Part shown: positions 43,020 to 51,495 of the stretch, one piece after another
Layout: the number at the start of each line of letters is the position of its first letter
Numbering within the stretch: position 1 is the stretch's first letter
Assembly (NCBI RefSeq): GCF_000422585.1
Contig: NZ_KE383882.1
Coordinates: 79,669 to 143,668, forward strand
Direction: 5' to 3'
DNA length: 64,000 nucleotides
Origin: Hugenholtzia roseola DSM 9546
GTDB taxonomy: Bacteria; Bacteroidota; Bacteroidia; Cytophagales; Bernardetiaceae
Notes under the pieces: model-generated
Databases searched by the model: none
What the model saw: only the letters and a program-made list of their open reading frames with translations
Told to the model about the DNA's origin: nothing
Program-made: the position numbers and the translations under genes

Positions 43020-43114
43020 AGCAAAAATAAAATTAAAGAGAATACGGAAAAGATTTAGAAAAAAAGAAAAACACAACTGCTACGCTGTCGGAGTCAGATA
43101 GGAGTTGGGTGGGC

Positions 43115-43156
43115 AAACCCTAAGCGCGGCTCGTTTGGGGGCTTACTTAGGGCTTT
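43115..43156 (-). terminator. weak hairpin terminator after the SPT gene
   Basis: AAACCCTAAGC (43115-43125) and a GCTTACTTAGGGCTTT region (43141-43156) form an imperfect stem past the SPT stop. Confidence 0.4.
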
Positions 43157-43167
43157 GAGAGGAGAGC

Positions 43168-44484
43168 TTATAGGCTCACATTGATTTCGGCGTTGGCATA
43201 GAAGCCACTTTTGAGCTTGTCCGAAATTTGCTCGAAAGCCTCGATGGTAGTTTTTACATCATCTAAGGTGTGCGAAGCCGTTGGGATAAGACGCAACATA
43301 ATGACATCTTTTGGCACAACGGGATAGATAACGACCGAACAGAAGATATTGTAATTTTCACGCAGGTCGATGATAAGATTTGCCGCTTCGTTGTTGCCGC
43401 CGCTTAGGAAAACAGGCGTAACGGGCGATTCTGTCTTGCCGATATTAAAGCCGCGCTCTTTCAAGCCATTTTGTAGGGCATTGACAACCGTCCAGAGTTG
43501 GTCTTTGAGTTCGGGCATCGTGCGCAGCATTTCCAGACGCTTCATATTGCCCACAACGATAGGCATAGGCAAGGTCTTGGCATAAATCTGTGAGCGCGTA
43601 TTGTAGCGCAGGTAGCTAATGGCGCGTTCTTCGCCTGAAATAAAAGCACCTACACTTGCCATAGACTTGGCAAAGGTAGAAAAATAGAGGTCTATTTCTG
43701 CTTGTACGCCTTGCGCTTCCCCCGTACCGATACCTTTTTCCCCCATCGTACCGAAGCCATGCGCATCATCTACTAAAAGGCGGAATTGGAATTTTTCTTT
43801 CAAAGCGACGATGTCTTTGAGATTGCCTTGGTCGCCGAGCATACCGAACACGCCTTCGGTAATGACTAAGATAGAGCCGCCTGTTTTTTCTGCCCACTTG
43901 GTGGCGCGTTCTAATTGCTTTTCGCAGTTGGCAATGTCGTTGTGAGGAAATACAAAACGCTTGGCAAGGCTCATGCGCAAGCCATCGATGATACAGGCAT
44001 GACATTCGGAATCATACACAACTACATCTTTGCGGTCTAAGAGTGCGTCAATCACCGACATAATGCCCTGATACCCGTAATTCAAGACCATCGTGTCTTC
44101 TTTGCCTACAAATTCTGATAATTGTGCTTCAAATTGCTCGATGATATTAGAATTGCCCGACATCATACGTGCGCCCATAGGGTAGGCTAACCCCCATTGT
44201 GCAGTGGCTTCAGTGTCCACGCGACGGATGTCAGGGTGATTTGCCAATCCTAAGTAGTTATTTAAGCTCCATGTCAATACTTCTTTTCCTCTAAAACGCA
44301 TGCGCGGCTTGATTTCGCCTTCTAACTTGGGAAATGCAAAATAGCCATGTGCAATATGGGCGTGTTGTCCTAAGGGACCTTTGTTAGATTGTAATTTCTC
44401 GAATAAATCCACTTCTATATTCTCTTTAATGGTGAGCAAATCGTTTTCCAAGAACGTAACCGCAAAAATAAGGCTTTTTGGCAA
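43168..44484 (-). CDS. serine palmitoyltransferase-type alpha-oxoamine synthase
   Basis: A PLP enzyme of the alpha-oxoamine synthase group, which joins an amino acid to an acyl-CoA with loss of CO2. The 438-residue protein has SLNNYLGLANHPDIR (73-87), LVDDAHGFGTMGEKG (237-251) with the PLP aspartate, and the PLP lysine K273 in STFAKSMASVGAF. That active-site context and Bacteroidota origin favour serine palmitoyltransferase (sphingolipid synthesis) over 2-amino-3-ketobutyrate ligase or BioF. The start is not fixed: the N-terminal MPKSLIFAVTFLEND may not be translated, and a TTG inside (near LLTIKEN) is possible. Sphingolipids are common in Bacteroidota. Confidence 0.85.
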   Translation of the reverse strand: MPKSLIFAVTFLENDLLTIKENIEVDLFEKLQSNKGPLGQHAHIAHGYFAFPKLEGEIKPRMRFRGKEVLTWSLNNYLGLANHPDIRRVDTEATAQWGLAYPMGARMMSGNSNIIEQFEAQLSEFVGKEDTMVLNYGYQGIMSVIDALLDRKDVVVYDSECHACIIDGLRMSLAKRFVFPHNDIANCEKQLERATKWAEKTGGSILVITEGVFGMLGDQGNLKDIVALKEKFQFRLLVDDAHGFGTMGEKGIGTGEAQGVQAEIDLYFSTFAKSMASVGAFISGEERAISYLRYNTRSQIYAKTLPMPIVVGNMKRLEMLRTMPELKDQLWTVVNALQNGLKERGFNIGKTESPVTPVFLSGGNNEAANLIIDLRENYNIFCSVVIYPVVPKDVIMLRLIPTASHTLDDVKTTIEAFEQISDKLKSGFYANAEINVSL

Positions 44485-44830
44485 AAAAAACGATTTTCGC
44501 CTTTCTAAGGCAAAAAAAAGGCACTTTCAAGGCTAAAAGTAGCGTTTTGTAGGCTATTTCAGACCCCAAGAGTCAGAAGAATAGGCACTTCATCATTTTC
44601 TTTTCAAACCCTTCAATCCTTCTCAATGGTTTTGAGTGCTTTTGTGTGCGTTGCGATATTTTCTGCCTTCTCTTGCCTTTTCTTATCCAGCGGCAAAAAG
44701 TGGCAAAGCGTTTCTAAGGTATGAACCTTGTTTGTAAGGTTTTCTTTTTGTGTATCAAAAATGAAACCCTATCTTTGGCGCAATTTGACTTTTTTAGCCA
44801 CTTCCTACAAAGATAACAAAAAATCGTACC
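44485..44830. other. divergent intergenic region with promoter of the SSS gene
   Basis: About 345 bases between the SPT start and the sodium:solute symporter. A good promoter (44747-44777) lies near the right end. The rest is A/T-rich with no gene. Confidence 0.55.
44747..44777 (+). promoter_or_regulatory. Bacteroidota-type promoter of the SSS gene
   Basis: TTTG (44747-44750), 19-base spacer, TATCTTTG (44770-44777). The ATG is 54 bases further on. Confidence 0.75.
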
Positions 44831-46615
44831 ATGACCCTTTCTTATTTGGATTATAGTCTAATTGGGCTATTTTTTCTGCTGATTTTGGTAGTAAGCCTGC
44901 GTTATACCCAAAAAAGCAACCGCAACTTAGAGCAATTTTTTCTGGGCGGACGCAATCTGCCTTGGTGGTTGGCAGGAACATCGATGGTCGCGACTACCTT
45001 TGCCGCCGATACGCCGTTGCTTATCACCGAACTAGTGGCACAGAATGGCATCAGCGGCAATTGGATTTGGTGGAATGGTATGATTGGCGGCATGCTCACC
45101 GTTTTTTTCTTTGCGCGATATTGGCGAAAAGCAGGCACGCTCACAGATGTTGAATTTATTACGCTGCGTTATGCAGGCAAAAAAGCCACTTATTTGCGCT
45201 ACTTCCGCGCCCTCTATCTGGGCATCTTTCTCAATGCGATTGTCATGGCGTGGGTCAATGTAGCCCTTATGTCTATTTTGGAAGTCTTTTTCGAACTTAG
45301 CAAAACAGAGGCTTTCATCTGGACAGGTGCGGCAATGGCTTTTGTGGTGCTATATTCGGCACTTTCGGGTCTGAGAGGCGTAGTGGTTACAGATGCGATA
45401 CAGTTTGTAATTGCGATGATAGGCTGCACCATCTTGGCGTATTTAGTCGTGAGCAGCGAAGGTATCGGTGGCATGAGCGGACTTATTGCCAAACTGCCAA
45501 CTTCAAGTCTTGCCTTTTTTCCTACCCTCGACTTTTCAGAACCAACTCAAATTGCGTCCCAAACCGCCGAAGTGCTGACCATCAGTGCCGTAACCTTCTT
45601 TTCCTACGTTTTTGTGCAATGGTGGGCAAGTTGGTATCCGGGTTCGGAGCCGGGCGGCGGCGGCTATGTTGTGCAGCGTATGATGTCGGCAAAAAACGAA
45701 AAACACGCCTTCGGTGCGACGCTTTTTTTCCAATTAGCACACTTCGGTTTGCGCCCTTGGGTCTGGATTTTGGTAGGATTAGCCGCTACGATTTTATACC
45801 CTGATTTGCCTGCCGCTGATAAAAAGTTGGGCTATGTCTATGCCATGCGCGATTTTCTGCCTTCGGGCTTGAAGGGCTTACTCTTGGCTGCCTTTTTTGC
45901 TGCCTACATGAGTACGATTTCTACCCAACTGAATTGGGGTGCAAGTTATTTGGTGAATGATTTTCTTGTCCCTATTTTTTACGATAAAAAGAAAGCCCAA
46001 AATGCCGAAACAGGTTTTAATTTGGTGCGCCTTTCTCAAATATGTATCTTAGTTTTGATGGGCGTAGGGCTATGGGCGACGGCACAACTTTCTACCCTCA
46101 AAGCCGCCTTCGAGTTTTTGGTTACGGCAGGTGCAGGCTTGGGGGCAGTGCTAATTTTGCGTTGGTATTGGTGGCGCATTAGCGTATGGAGCGAAATTTT
46201 GGCTACCCTTGCGCCCCTTTTGGTTTTTGGTCTGATAAAATTTGTACCCATAGAAACGCCAAACGATTTTCTGGTCATAACCTTTACTTCTACCGCCATT
46301 TGGCTTATTGGCACGCTTCTGCTCCCTGCCGAACCGCTCCCTATTCTTCAAAAATTTTACCGCCACATCGAGCCGCAAGGCTTTTGGAAACCCGTCCGAA
46401 AATCGCTGGCTCTGCCTAAACCCCCAAATCAACTGCCACTTTTGGGCTTGGGTTGGATTCTGGGCGTGTTAATGGGTTATAGCTTTGTTTTTGGCATTGG
46501 CTACTTTTTGTTTCAAAATTTTGCAGCGGCGGCACTCTCTTTTTCTATCTTTTTGGCTACCATTTGGGGCATACAAAGGATTTTTGCTCACCTTTTTAAA
46601 GAAAAAAACACATAG
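44831..46615 (+). CDS. sodium:solute symporter family protein
   Basis: The 594-residue protein has about 13 to 14 membrane segments. It shows FFLGGRNLPWWLAGTSMVATTFAADTPLL in pieces (36-64), the SSS signature YSALSGLRGVVVTDAIQF (about 175-192), and WWASWYPGSEPGGGGYVVQRMMSAK (about 265-289). This is the SSS transporter family; the substrate (a sugar, amino acid or vitamin) is not evident. It has its own promoter, and it is followed by a dispersed repeat. Confidence 0.93.
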   Translation: MTLSYLDYSLIGLFFLLILVVSLRYTQKSNRNLEQFFLGGRNLPWWLAGTSMVATTFAADTPLLITELVAQNGISGNWIWWNGMIGGMLTVFFFARYWRKAGTLTDVEFITLRYAGKKATYLRYFRALYLGIFLNAIVMAWVNVALMSILEVFFELSKTEAFIWTGAAMAFVVLYSALSGLRGVVVTDAIQFVIAMIGCTILAYLVVSSEGIGGMSGLIAKLPTSSLAFFPTLDFSEPTQIASQTAEVLTISAVTFFSYVFVQWWASWYPGSEPGGGGYVVQRMMSAKNEKHAFGATLFFQLAHFGLRPWVWILVGLAATILYPDLPAADKKLGYVYAMRDFLPSGLKGLLLAAFFAAYMSTISTQLNWGASYLVNDFLVPIFYDKKKAQNAETGFNLVRLSQICILVLMGVGLWATAQLSTLKAAFEFLVTAGAGLGAVLILRWYWWRISVWSEILATLAPLLVFGLIKFVPIETPNDFLVITFTSTAIWLIGTLLLPAEPLPILQKFYRHIEPQGFWKPVRKSLALPKPPNQLPLLGLGWILGVLMGYSFVFGIGYFLFQNFAAAALSFSIFLATIWGIQRIFAHLFKEKNT

Positions 46616-46639
46616 CCCCAAAAGGGATAGTTCCCTAAA

Positions 46640-46755
46640 AACCTTGCGATTTCAAATCTGACCGAAAATAAAATTTAGACTTACCTGCTTAAATTTAGGA
46701 CAAGGCAGTGCCTTGTCCCTACTTTGTAGCGCGAAGTTGGAACTTGACCCTATTA
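46640..46755. repeat. dispersed intergenic repeat, copy D
   Basis: ATTTCAAATCTGACCGAAAA and AAAATTTAGACTTACC, then the palindrome halves GGACAAGGCAG and TGCCTTGTCC (46698-46718) and CTACTTTG. It matches copies A, B and F. Confidence 0.6.
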
Positions 46756-46757
46756 TT

Positions 46758-47366
46758 CTAACCTTTCTGCTGCCTTGCTAACCACGTCTGGACGTATTTT
46801 CCGATAATATCAAATTCTAAATTAACTTTATCGCCTACTTGCAAGGTCTTGAAGTTGGTATGCGCATAGGTATAGGGAATGATAGCCACACTGAAATAAC
46901 CCTGACGCGATTCCACAACCGTCAGACTTACGCCATTGACACAGATAGAACCCTTTTGTACCGTAAAAAAATCGCTTTGTGGTTCATATTCAAAAGCATA
47001 ACGCCAACTGCCTGCCGTTTCTTCTGCCACTACACAGATACCAATTTGGTCTACGTGTCCCTGTACGATATGCCCGTCAAAACGCCCCTGCGCCGACAAG
47101 CAGCGTTCTATATTTACACCATCTCCTACCTTCCAAGAGCCGATATTGGTCTTTTCTATTGTTTCGGAAATAGCCGTAACACGATGCCAAGCCCCTGCGC
47201 TATCTTCACCTACTGCCGTTACGGTTAGGCAGATGCCATTGTGGGCGACACTTTGGTCTATTTTGAGTGCGTCTGATACAGAAGAGGAAATGGTAAGGTT
47301 TAGATTGCTCTGCTCCTTTTCAAGGGCGATAACCTCGCCAAGGGTTTCGACAATGCCTGTAAACAT
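46758..47366 (-). CDS. ribE: riboflavin synthase (alpha subunit)
   Basis: RibE makes riboflavin from two molecules of the lumazine product of RibH. The 202-residue protein has two similar beta-barrel halves: MFTGIVETLGEVIALE and NGICLTVTAV in the first, and FDGHIVQGHVDQIG, GSICVNGVSLTVVES and NLEFDIIGKYVQTW in the second. This matches family length. It stands alone between a repeat and a gene-poor stretch; no FMN riboswitch is seen in the 5' flank. Confidence 0.95.
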   Translation of the reverse strand: MFTGIVETLGEVIALEKEQSNLNLTISSSVSDALKIDQSVAHNGICLTVTAVGEDSAGAWHRVTAISETIEKTNIGSWKVGDGVNIERCLSAQGRFDGHIVQGHVDQIGICVVAEETAGSWRYAFEYEPQSDFFTVQKGSICVNGVSLTVVESRQGYFSVAIIPYTYAHTNFKTLQVGDKVNLEFDIIGKYVQTWLARQQKG

Positions 47367-47852
47367 AGGTAGAGAGGATTAAAGAATTTGAAAACGCTAC
47401 GGCAAAACTACCTAAAAAATGGCAGTTTTGCCCTATTGGTAGCTCCTTTCGATACCGCTCTACTTTCAGAGTTGCAAAACTATCCGCGTCTTTTTTATCA
47501 ATATCTTATCCAGACCTTACACCTGCGTTGCTTCCTTAAAAAAGGTTTCCATATCTAATTTAGTTTTTTTATGATATTTTCTTAGCACCTCAATATACGC
47601 ATTTTTCATAAACTCGATGTTTTGTTTGGAGTTTTAAAGGTTAAAAATAATGCTATTTTCGCTATGATAAAATCTTAGAAGGCAATCTAACAATCATTGT
47701 TGTTTGTAGGGAAAGAGGAATCGTCCTATTCATAGAAATTTGGAAAAAAGACAGCATCATACAAAAAAATCCTAAGCATTTTTCCCAAAAAAGGACTTTG
47801 CTTAGGATTTTATGAGGAAGTTGAAAAAATGAGTAGGGAAGTGTATTTTTCT
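47367..47852. other. gene-poor region between ribE and the anti-sigma-like gene
   Basis: About 485 A/T-rich bases. A strong minus-strand terminator (47763-47812) at its right end is for the anti-sigma-like gene. No convincing frame or RNA. Confidence 0.5.
47763..47812 (-). terminator. intrinsic terminator after the anti-sigma-like gene
   Basis: AAATCCTAAGCA and TGCTTAGGATTTT arms, with T-runs on both outer sides; on the minus strand TTTTTTT follows. Loop is about 20 bases. Confidence 0.75.
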
Positions 47853-48155
47853 CTACGATTTGGGGGTTTCGATGTACACGTACTCACGTGTGGGGGTAGG
47901 CTCGCTGGTGGGAGCGGCAGTGTTCGCCATGACACTTGCCCAAATGCTTTGGTGCAGGTCGGCAGGGGCTTTTTGCCTTTCGAGGCGATGGCGTAAAAGT
48001 GAGTGAAACTGCTTTTCATTTTCAAAATATCGACTGTGCCATGGGGAGGTAGCTAAAAAATGCATGAGTTGTTTTTCTTCGTCGGGCGAGGCTTCGCCAT
48101 CGAGTAGGCTCTGGACGGCTACTTTGAAATAATCGAGGTCTTGGAGGAGGTTCAT
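47853..48155 (-). CDS. anti-sigma-factor-like small protein without zinc ligands
   Basis: The 100-residue product (ATG at 48155, MNLLQDLDYFKVAVQSLLDGEASPDEE; another ATG is at 48161) resembles the N-terminal domain of zinc-binding anti-sigma factors: SLLDGEASPDEEKQLMHFLATSPWHSRYFENEKQFHSLL in pieces (about 16-56). The usual H-x3-C-x2-C is missing, and there is no membrane segment. It ends in a disordered Pro/Thr tail. No sigma gene is adjacent; the nearest ECF sigma gene lies at 53818. A regulatory role is inferred only from similarity. Confidence 0.55.
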   Translation of the reverse strand: MNLLQDLDYFKVAVQSLLDGEASPDEEKQLMHFLATSPWHSRYFENEKQFHSLLRHRLERQKAPADLHQSIWASVMANTAAPTSEPTPTREYVYIETPKS

Positions 48156-48940
48156 GGGCATTAAGAGTTTCTAAGTAAGTGAGTATGAGTAAGAAAACAA
48201 AGGGGCTAAAGGCAGGCGAGAACCAAAGTGAATCCTATGTATCTGCCTTTAAACAGTTTGGGAAAAGACATAAAAAATACCTTACAAGCCTACGCGCTTA
48301 TAAGGCATTTTGTAAAGTAACTTTTACAACTGTGTCGGCTGCAAATGCAACGCCTTCGGGTAACAAATCACCGCCTCTTTCTACTCTCTCACCTTGCTTG
48401 ATATTGCCCAGAAACAACGCCTCTACCAAATCCTGCCCAGTCAGCGGAGAAAGGACAACAAGCGTAGGGTTTTGCGTATGATTTTGAGTAAATAAACCAG
48501 CGAAGTGCGACATATTTGAAACGAGATTGAGGGTGATAAAAGTCAGAGGTAAGATAACAGTTGTAAGATTTAGTTTTTAAATTCGTTTTTTATCTTTACA
48601 AAATGCTATCTCTTTTAGAAGCTGCTATTTTGACGAAAGTTATTGAAAGCTATACATTTGCACACATCTTCACAACACAAAAGGCGCGAAAATAATTCCT
48701 TGACCTGCTAAGTTTTCTTACAAACTTTCCTTTTTTAGGGCTGCAAAAAATTAGCTTCGCAAAAGAAAGACCCATTGTGCAGAGATACTGTTTGGCGGTT
48801 TTTCTACAAAGATAAAACAAGCCAAAGAAAAAAGGGCATTTTTTCAAAAATTAAGATGCTGCCACGCAACCTATCGCAAAGTTTTTGTATCTTCCCTACA
48901 AATCTCAAGACAAATCTCAAACTTTAAACCCACTTCCAAC
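48156..48940. other. long gene-poor region, with one possible small gene
   Basis: About 785 bases between the anti-sigma-like gene and the secreted protein. Only the 71-codon minus frame at 48298-48513 looks like protein. The remainder is A/T-rich with no RNA gene or repeat recognised. Confidence 0.45.
48298..48513 (-). CDS. possible small protein (71 residues)
   Basis: MSHFAGLFTQNHTQNPTLVVLSP begins the frame; it continues with a Gly, Val and Ala-rich part ending in TVVKVTLQNAL. The composition looks coding (short strands, few rare residues), and an antisense frame in the same stretch looks less so. No family is recognised. It is upstream of and in line with the anti-sigma-like gene (140-base gap). 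Confidence 0.4.
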   Translation of the reverse strand: MSHFAGLFTQNHTQNPTLVVLSPLTGQDLVEALFLGNIKQGERVERGGDLLPEGVAFAADTVVKVTLQNAL

Positions 48941-49342
48941 ATGAAAACAAGCCCTATTTTCACACGCGCCCTATTTTTAGGCTTTGCCCTTGCCCTTACT
49001 ACCCTCTTTTTCGCCTTCAAACCGCAAGCGAAGACACTAAACGACCCGCCCCCACAATACGAATATATGCAGGTCAATGTCTTGGAATCTGTGGTGCAAG
49101 GTGGCGTTGGGCGTTCGCGTATGATAGTTACCGATACCAACGGCAAATCAGGCGAACCCATCAATTTGGAAAACTATTACAGCATGGCAGGTATCAATTT
49201 TGGCAATGTCGCCTCAAATGACTCAAAGGTTACGACACAGCTCAACCTTTTGGGCAAAGAGGGCTGGGAAGTCGTTTCTACCACAAGCGGCGGCAATCAG
49301 GTTTATTTCACCAAATATCTGCTCAAAAGAGTAAAAAAGTAG
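48941..49342 (+). CDS. secreted protein, DUF4177-like
   Basis: The 133-residue product has a Sec signal peptide (MKTSPIFTRALFLGFALALTTLF, cleavage near residue 31 after KPQA). The mature part has YEYMQVNVLESV and, at the end, LLGKEGWEVVSTTSGGN and YLLKRVKK. That is the outline of DUF4177 (short alpha/beta proteins of unknown role). Terminator at 49397-49430. Confidence 0.65.
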   Translation: MKTSPIFTRALFLGFALALTTLFFAFKPQAKTLNDPPPQYEYMQVNVLESVVQGGVGRSRMIVTDTNGKSGEPINLENYYSMAGINFGNVASNDSKVTTQLNLLGKEGWEVVSTTSGGNQVYFTKYLLKRVKK

Positions 49343-49396
49343 ATTTTAAAAATCGTTCAAGTACAGTAGTTAATTAGGTAAATGTAGCTCGAAACT

Positions 49397-49430
49397 AAAA
49401 AAGCCTCTCCACTTTGGAAAGGCTTTTTTG
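49397..49430. terminator. bidirectional terminator between the secreted protein and bla gene
   Basis: AAAAAAGCCTCTCC and GGAAAGGCTTTTTT arms with a short loop; it serves the plus gene at 48941 and the convergent metallo-beta-lactamase. Confidence 0.75.
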
Positions 49431-49456
49431 TTTATTTTTGAGGCTTATTGTTAGGC

Positions 49457-50257
49457 TTATTTTTGGGTAGGTAGAAAAAGTTGGTAGGTATAATCTAAAA
49501 GTGCGCGATTGCCACTTTCGCCATGCCCTGGCACTACGTACTGAACTTGTGGAAACCTTTGTTTTACTTTTTGTATCGTTTCCGACCATGCCAACGTATC
49601 GGCATCTGCCAAATTGCCCTTGCTTGCATCTAAGGCTTTGACCATGCAGCCCCCAAATAGCACCTTTTCCTTTTCTACAAAACTCACAATGTTGTCCTGC
49701 GTATGGGCTGCGCCTAAGTACAAATTCCGAACAGCCTCTTTTTTAGTCGAGTCTAAATACAAGATTAGTTCTTTTTCAAATGTATTTTGTGGTAAAATTG
49801 TTTGTCCATTCGCCTTTGCTAAGTTTAAAGTTTGGGCAGAAGCATAGGAAGGAATTTGAGAACGGTGAAAAATAGAAAGACTACCCAAGCAATCATTATG
49901 AAAATGATTGATAATCACGCCTTTTATTTGAGCAGCCTTTTCTTTTTCCAACCAATTTATCAGCCTTTCAGCCGCCAAAGAATCGGTAGGTGTATCCATA
50001 ATAAGGGCTTGATTTTGAGAAAGATAAACCAATCCGTTGCAAGCTACTTTGCCCCAACTTTGCGTCTGGAGATAGGAAATATGCACAAAAGTATGAGGCG
50101 TGAGGCGATAAATTTGAAGTTCGGGCGAATCCAAAACAAGCACTTGTTTTTGGCTCGAATCGGCAGGCGCAGCCTTAGCGGAAAGAGGGCGCGTTTTTTG
50201 GCAAGCAGCCAATAGCAGCCACATAGACACAAAACAAAAGAGAAGATTGAGGCGCAT
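49457..50257 (-). CDS. subclass B1-type metallo-beta-lactamase with lipoprotein signal
   Basis: A 266-residue secreted protein. The N-terminus (MRLNLLFCFVSMWLLLAACQ) has a lipobox with Cys19. All zinc ligands of subclass B1 are in place: H118-x-H120-x-D122 in NHFHNDCLG, H185 in GAAHTQDNI, C204 in GGCMVKAL (with K207 like B1 Lys224) and H245 in VPGHGES. The fold and length agree with B1 beta-lactamases, e.g. BlaB-type enzymes of Flavobacteriia and NDM, which is also a lipoprotein. It probably hydrolyses carbapenems and other beta-lactams, but this is inference. No mobile element or integron is adjacent, so it looks chromosomal and intrinsic. Confidence 0.88.
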   Translation of the reverse strand: MRLNLLFCFVSMWLLLAACQKTRPLSAKAAPADSSQKQVLVLDSPELQIYRLTPHTFVHISYLQTQSWGKVACNGLVYLSQNQALIMDTPTDSLAAERLINWLEKEKAAQIKGVIINHFHNDCLGSLSIFHRSQIPSYASAQTLNLAKANGQTILPQNTFEKELILYLDSTKKEAVRNLYLGAAHTQDNIVSFVEKEKVLFGGCMVKALDASKGNLADADTLAWSETIQKVKQRFPQVQYVVPGHGESGNRALLDYTYQLFLPTQK

Positions 50258-50441
50258 AGAAGTAAAGAAAAACAGACAAAGGAGAGAAAGAAAACAAGCG
50301 GTAAAGGTCTGTTTTTTAGACTAAAAAGCCAAAGCCCTGCCCTGTCTTTTGTTTTTTTTTAGATTTTTAGAGGCTTTCAGACGCGATAAGCGCGTTTTTT
50401 TAAAATTCTACACAAATTAGCGGCAAAATCGAGGGTGCGCT

Positions 50442-50472
50442 TTTGGAAAAGCCGAAAAAAGCCGTATCTTTG
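50442..50472 (+). promoter_or_regulatory. Bacteroidota-type promoter of rplU-rpmA
   Basis: TTTG (50442-50445), 19-base spacer, TATCTTTG (50465-50472). The rplU ATG is 36 bases on. Confidence 0.8.
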
Positions 50473-50507
50473 CGTTTCAAATTGTGAAAATCTAATTTCC
50501 TAATCGT

Positions 50508-50819
50508 ATGTACGCAATTGTAGAGATTGCTGGGCAACAGTTCAAAGTAGAAAAAGACCGTTATATCTACACCAACCGCTTGAAAGGCGAAGTGGGCGAA
50601 ACTGTCACTTTTGATAGCGTCCTTTTGGTAGATAATAATGGCACTGTTAGCATCGGCGCGCCCACTTTGAGTGGTGCGAGCATCACAGGCGAAGTCCTTT
50701 CTCATCTCAAAGGCGACAAAGTTATCGTCTTCAAGAAAAAACGCCGTAAAGGATACAAAAAGAAAAACGGACACCGCCAGTATCTCACCAAACTTTTGAT
50801 TAAAGACATCAATTTCTAA
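50508..50819 (+). CDS. rplU: 50S ribosomal protein L21
   Basis: The 103-residue product starts MYAIVEIAGQQFKVEKDRYIYTNRL and has FKKKRRKGYKKKNGHRQ (about 74-90), the RNA-binding end of L21. Partner gene rpmA follows by 50 bases, the usual rplU-rpmA operon. Confidence 0.97.
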   Translation: MYAIVEIAGQQFKVEKDRYIYTNRLKGEVGETVTFDSVLLVDNNGTVSIGAPTLSGASITGEVLSHLKGDKVIVFKKKRRKGYKKKNGHRQYLTKLLIKDINF

Positions 50820-50869
50820 TCACCTTTTTCTCCACTACAGCGCATCTTGCGCCTTAAATTCAGAAAACT

Positions 50870-51133
50870 ATGGCACATAAGAAAGGTGTAGGTAGCTCCA
50901 AAAACGGTCGCGAATCGGAAAGCAAACGATTGGGCGTAAAAGTTTGGGGCGGACAAAAAGTAATTGCAGGTAACATCATCGTCCGTCAGCGCGGCACACG
51001 TTATCATGCAGGAAAGAATGTAGGCATTGGCAAAGACCACACGCTTTTTGCGTTGGTTGCAGGCGAGGTCGTATTTAGCAAAGGACAAAAAGACCGTTCT
51101 TTTGTTTCTGTAAAACCCGTTGCTCAAGCCTAA
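50870..51133 (+). CDS. rpmA: 50S ribosomal protein L27
   Basis: The 87-residue product starts [24 protein letters not shown], and [29 protein letters not shown] (in pieces) is the L27 core. The N-terminus is not extended, so cleavage is not needed as in Firmicutes. Followed by a terminator at 51187-51226. Confidence 0.97.
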   Translation: MAHKKGVGSSKNGRESESKRLGVKVWGGQKVIAGNIIVRQRGTRYHAGKNVGIGKDHTLFALVAGEVVFSKGQKDRSFVSVKPVAQA

Positions 51134-51186
51134 GCATAGGCTTACGCTTTTAGAAGTTGCCCATTCTTTACTTCTCATTTTCCTAC

Positions 51187-51226
51187 CAACCCTAAACTGC
51201 TTTCTGCCGTTTAGGGTTCTTTTTTT
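51187..51226 (+). terminator. intrinsic terminator after rpmA
   Basis: AACCCTAAAC and GTTTAGGGTT arms around TGCTTTCTGCC, followed by CTTTTTTTAG. Confidence 0.85.
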
Positions 51227-51495
51227 AGAAAAAGCCTAAAAAAGCGTTGTTGCGGAAGTAAAAACGGCAAGTGCTAAATCCAAAGCATCTTGAAGACCCT
51301 TTGGATTTATTTTTCACCATTTTATTACAAATTTTATTACAATTCAAGCAAGGCTCTGTCTTGTTTCTACGAAAGCGAAATTCCTACTTGGCAAGGAGAA
51401 CTGACTGCGAACGAAGTCAGAGCTTCATTCTACTGTTTCGCCATTTTATTGCAATTCAATTTCGGATTTAACTTTTTTACGCACCCTTTGCGCTT
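51227..51495. other. intergenic region after rpmA, with degenerate repeat copy G
   Basis: About 270 bases beyond the L27 terminator, convergent with rlmN. It holds an imperfect hairpin (AATCCAAAG / CTTTGGATT near 51277-51307), ATTTTATTACAA motifs twice (51319-51343), and a worn copy of the dispersed palindrome (CAAGGCTCTGTCTTGTTTCTACG, 51350-51372). No gene is supported; the two frames here (51271-51471 and 51290-51589) do not look like protein. Confidence 0.45.

Noticed and set aside
46758-47500. FMN riboswitch before ribE
   Set aside because: No conserved FMN element sequence was seen in the upstream strand, and ribH lacks one too.
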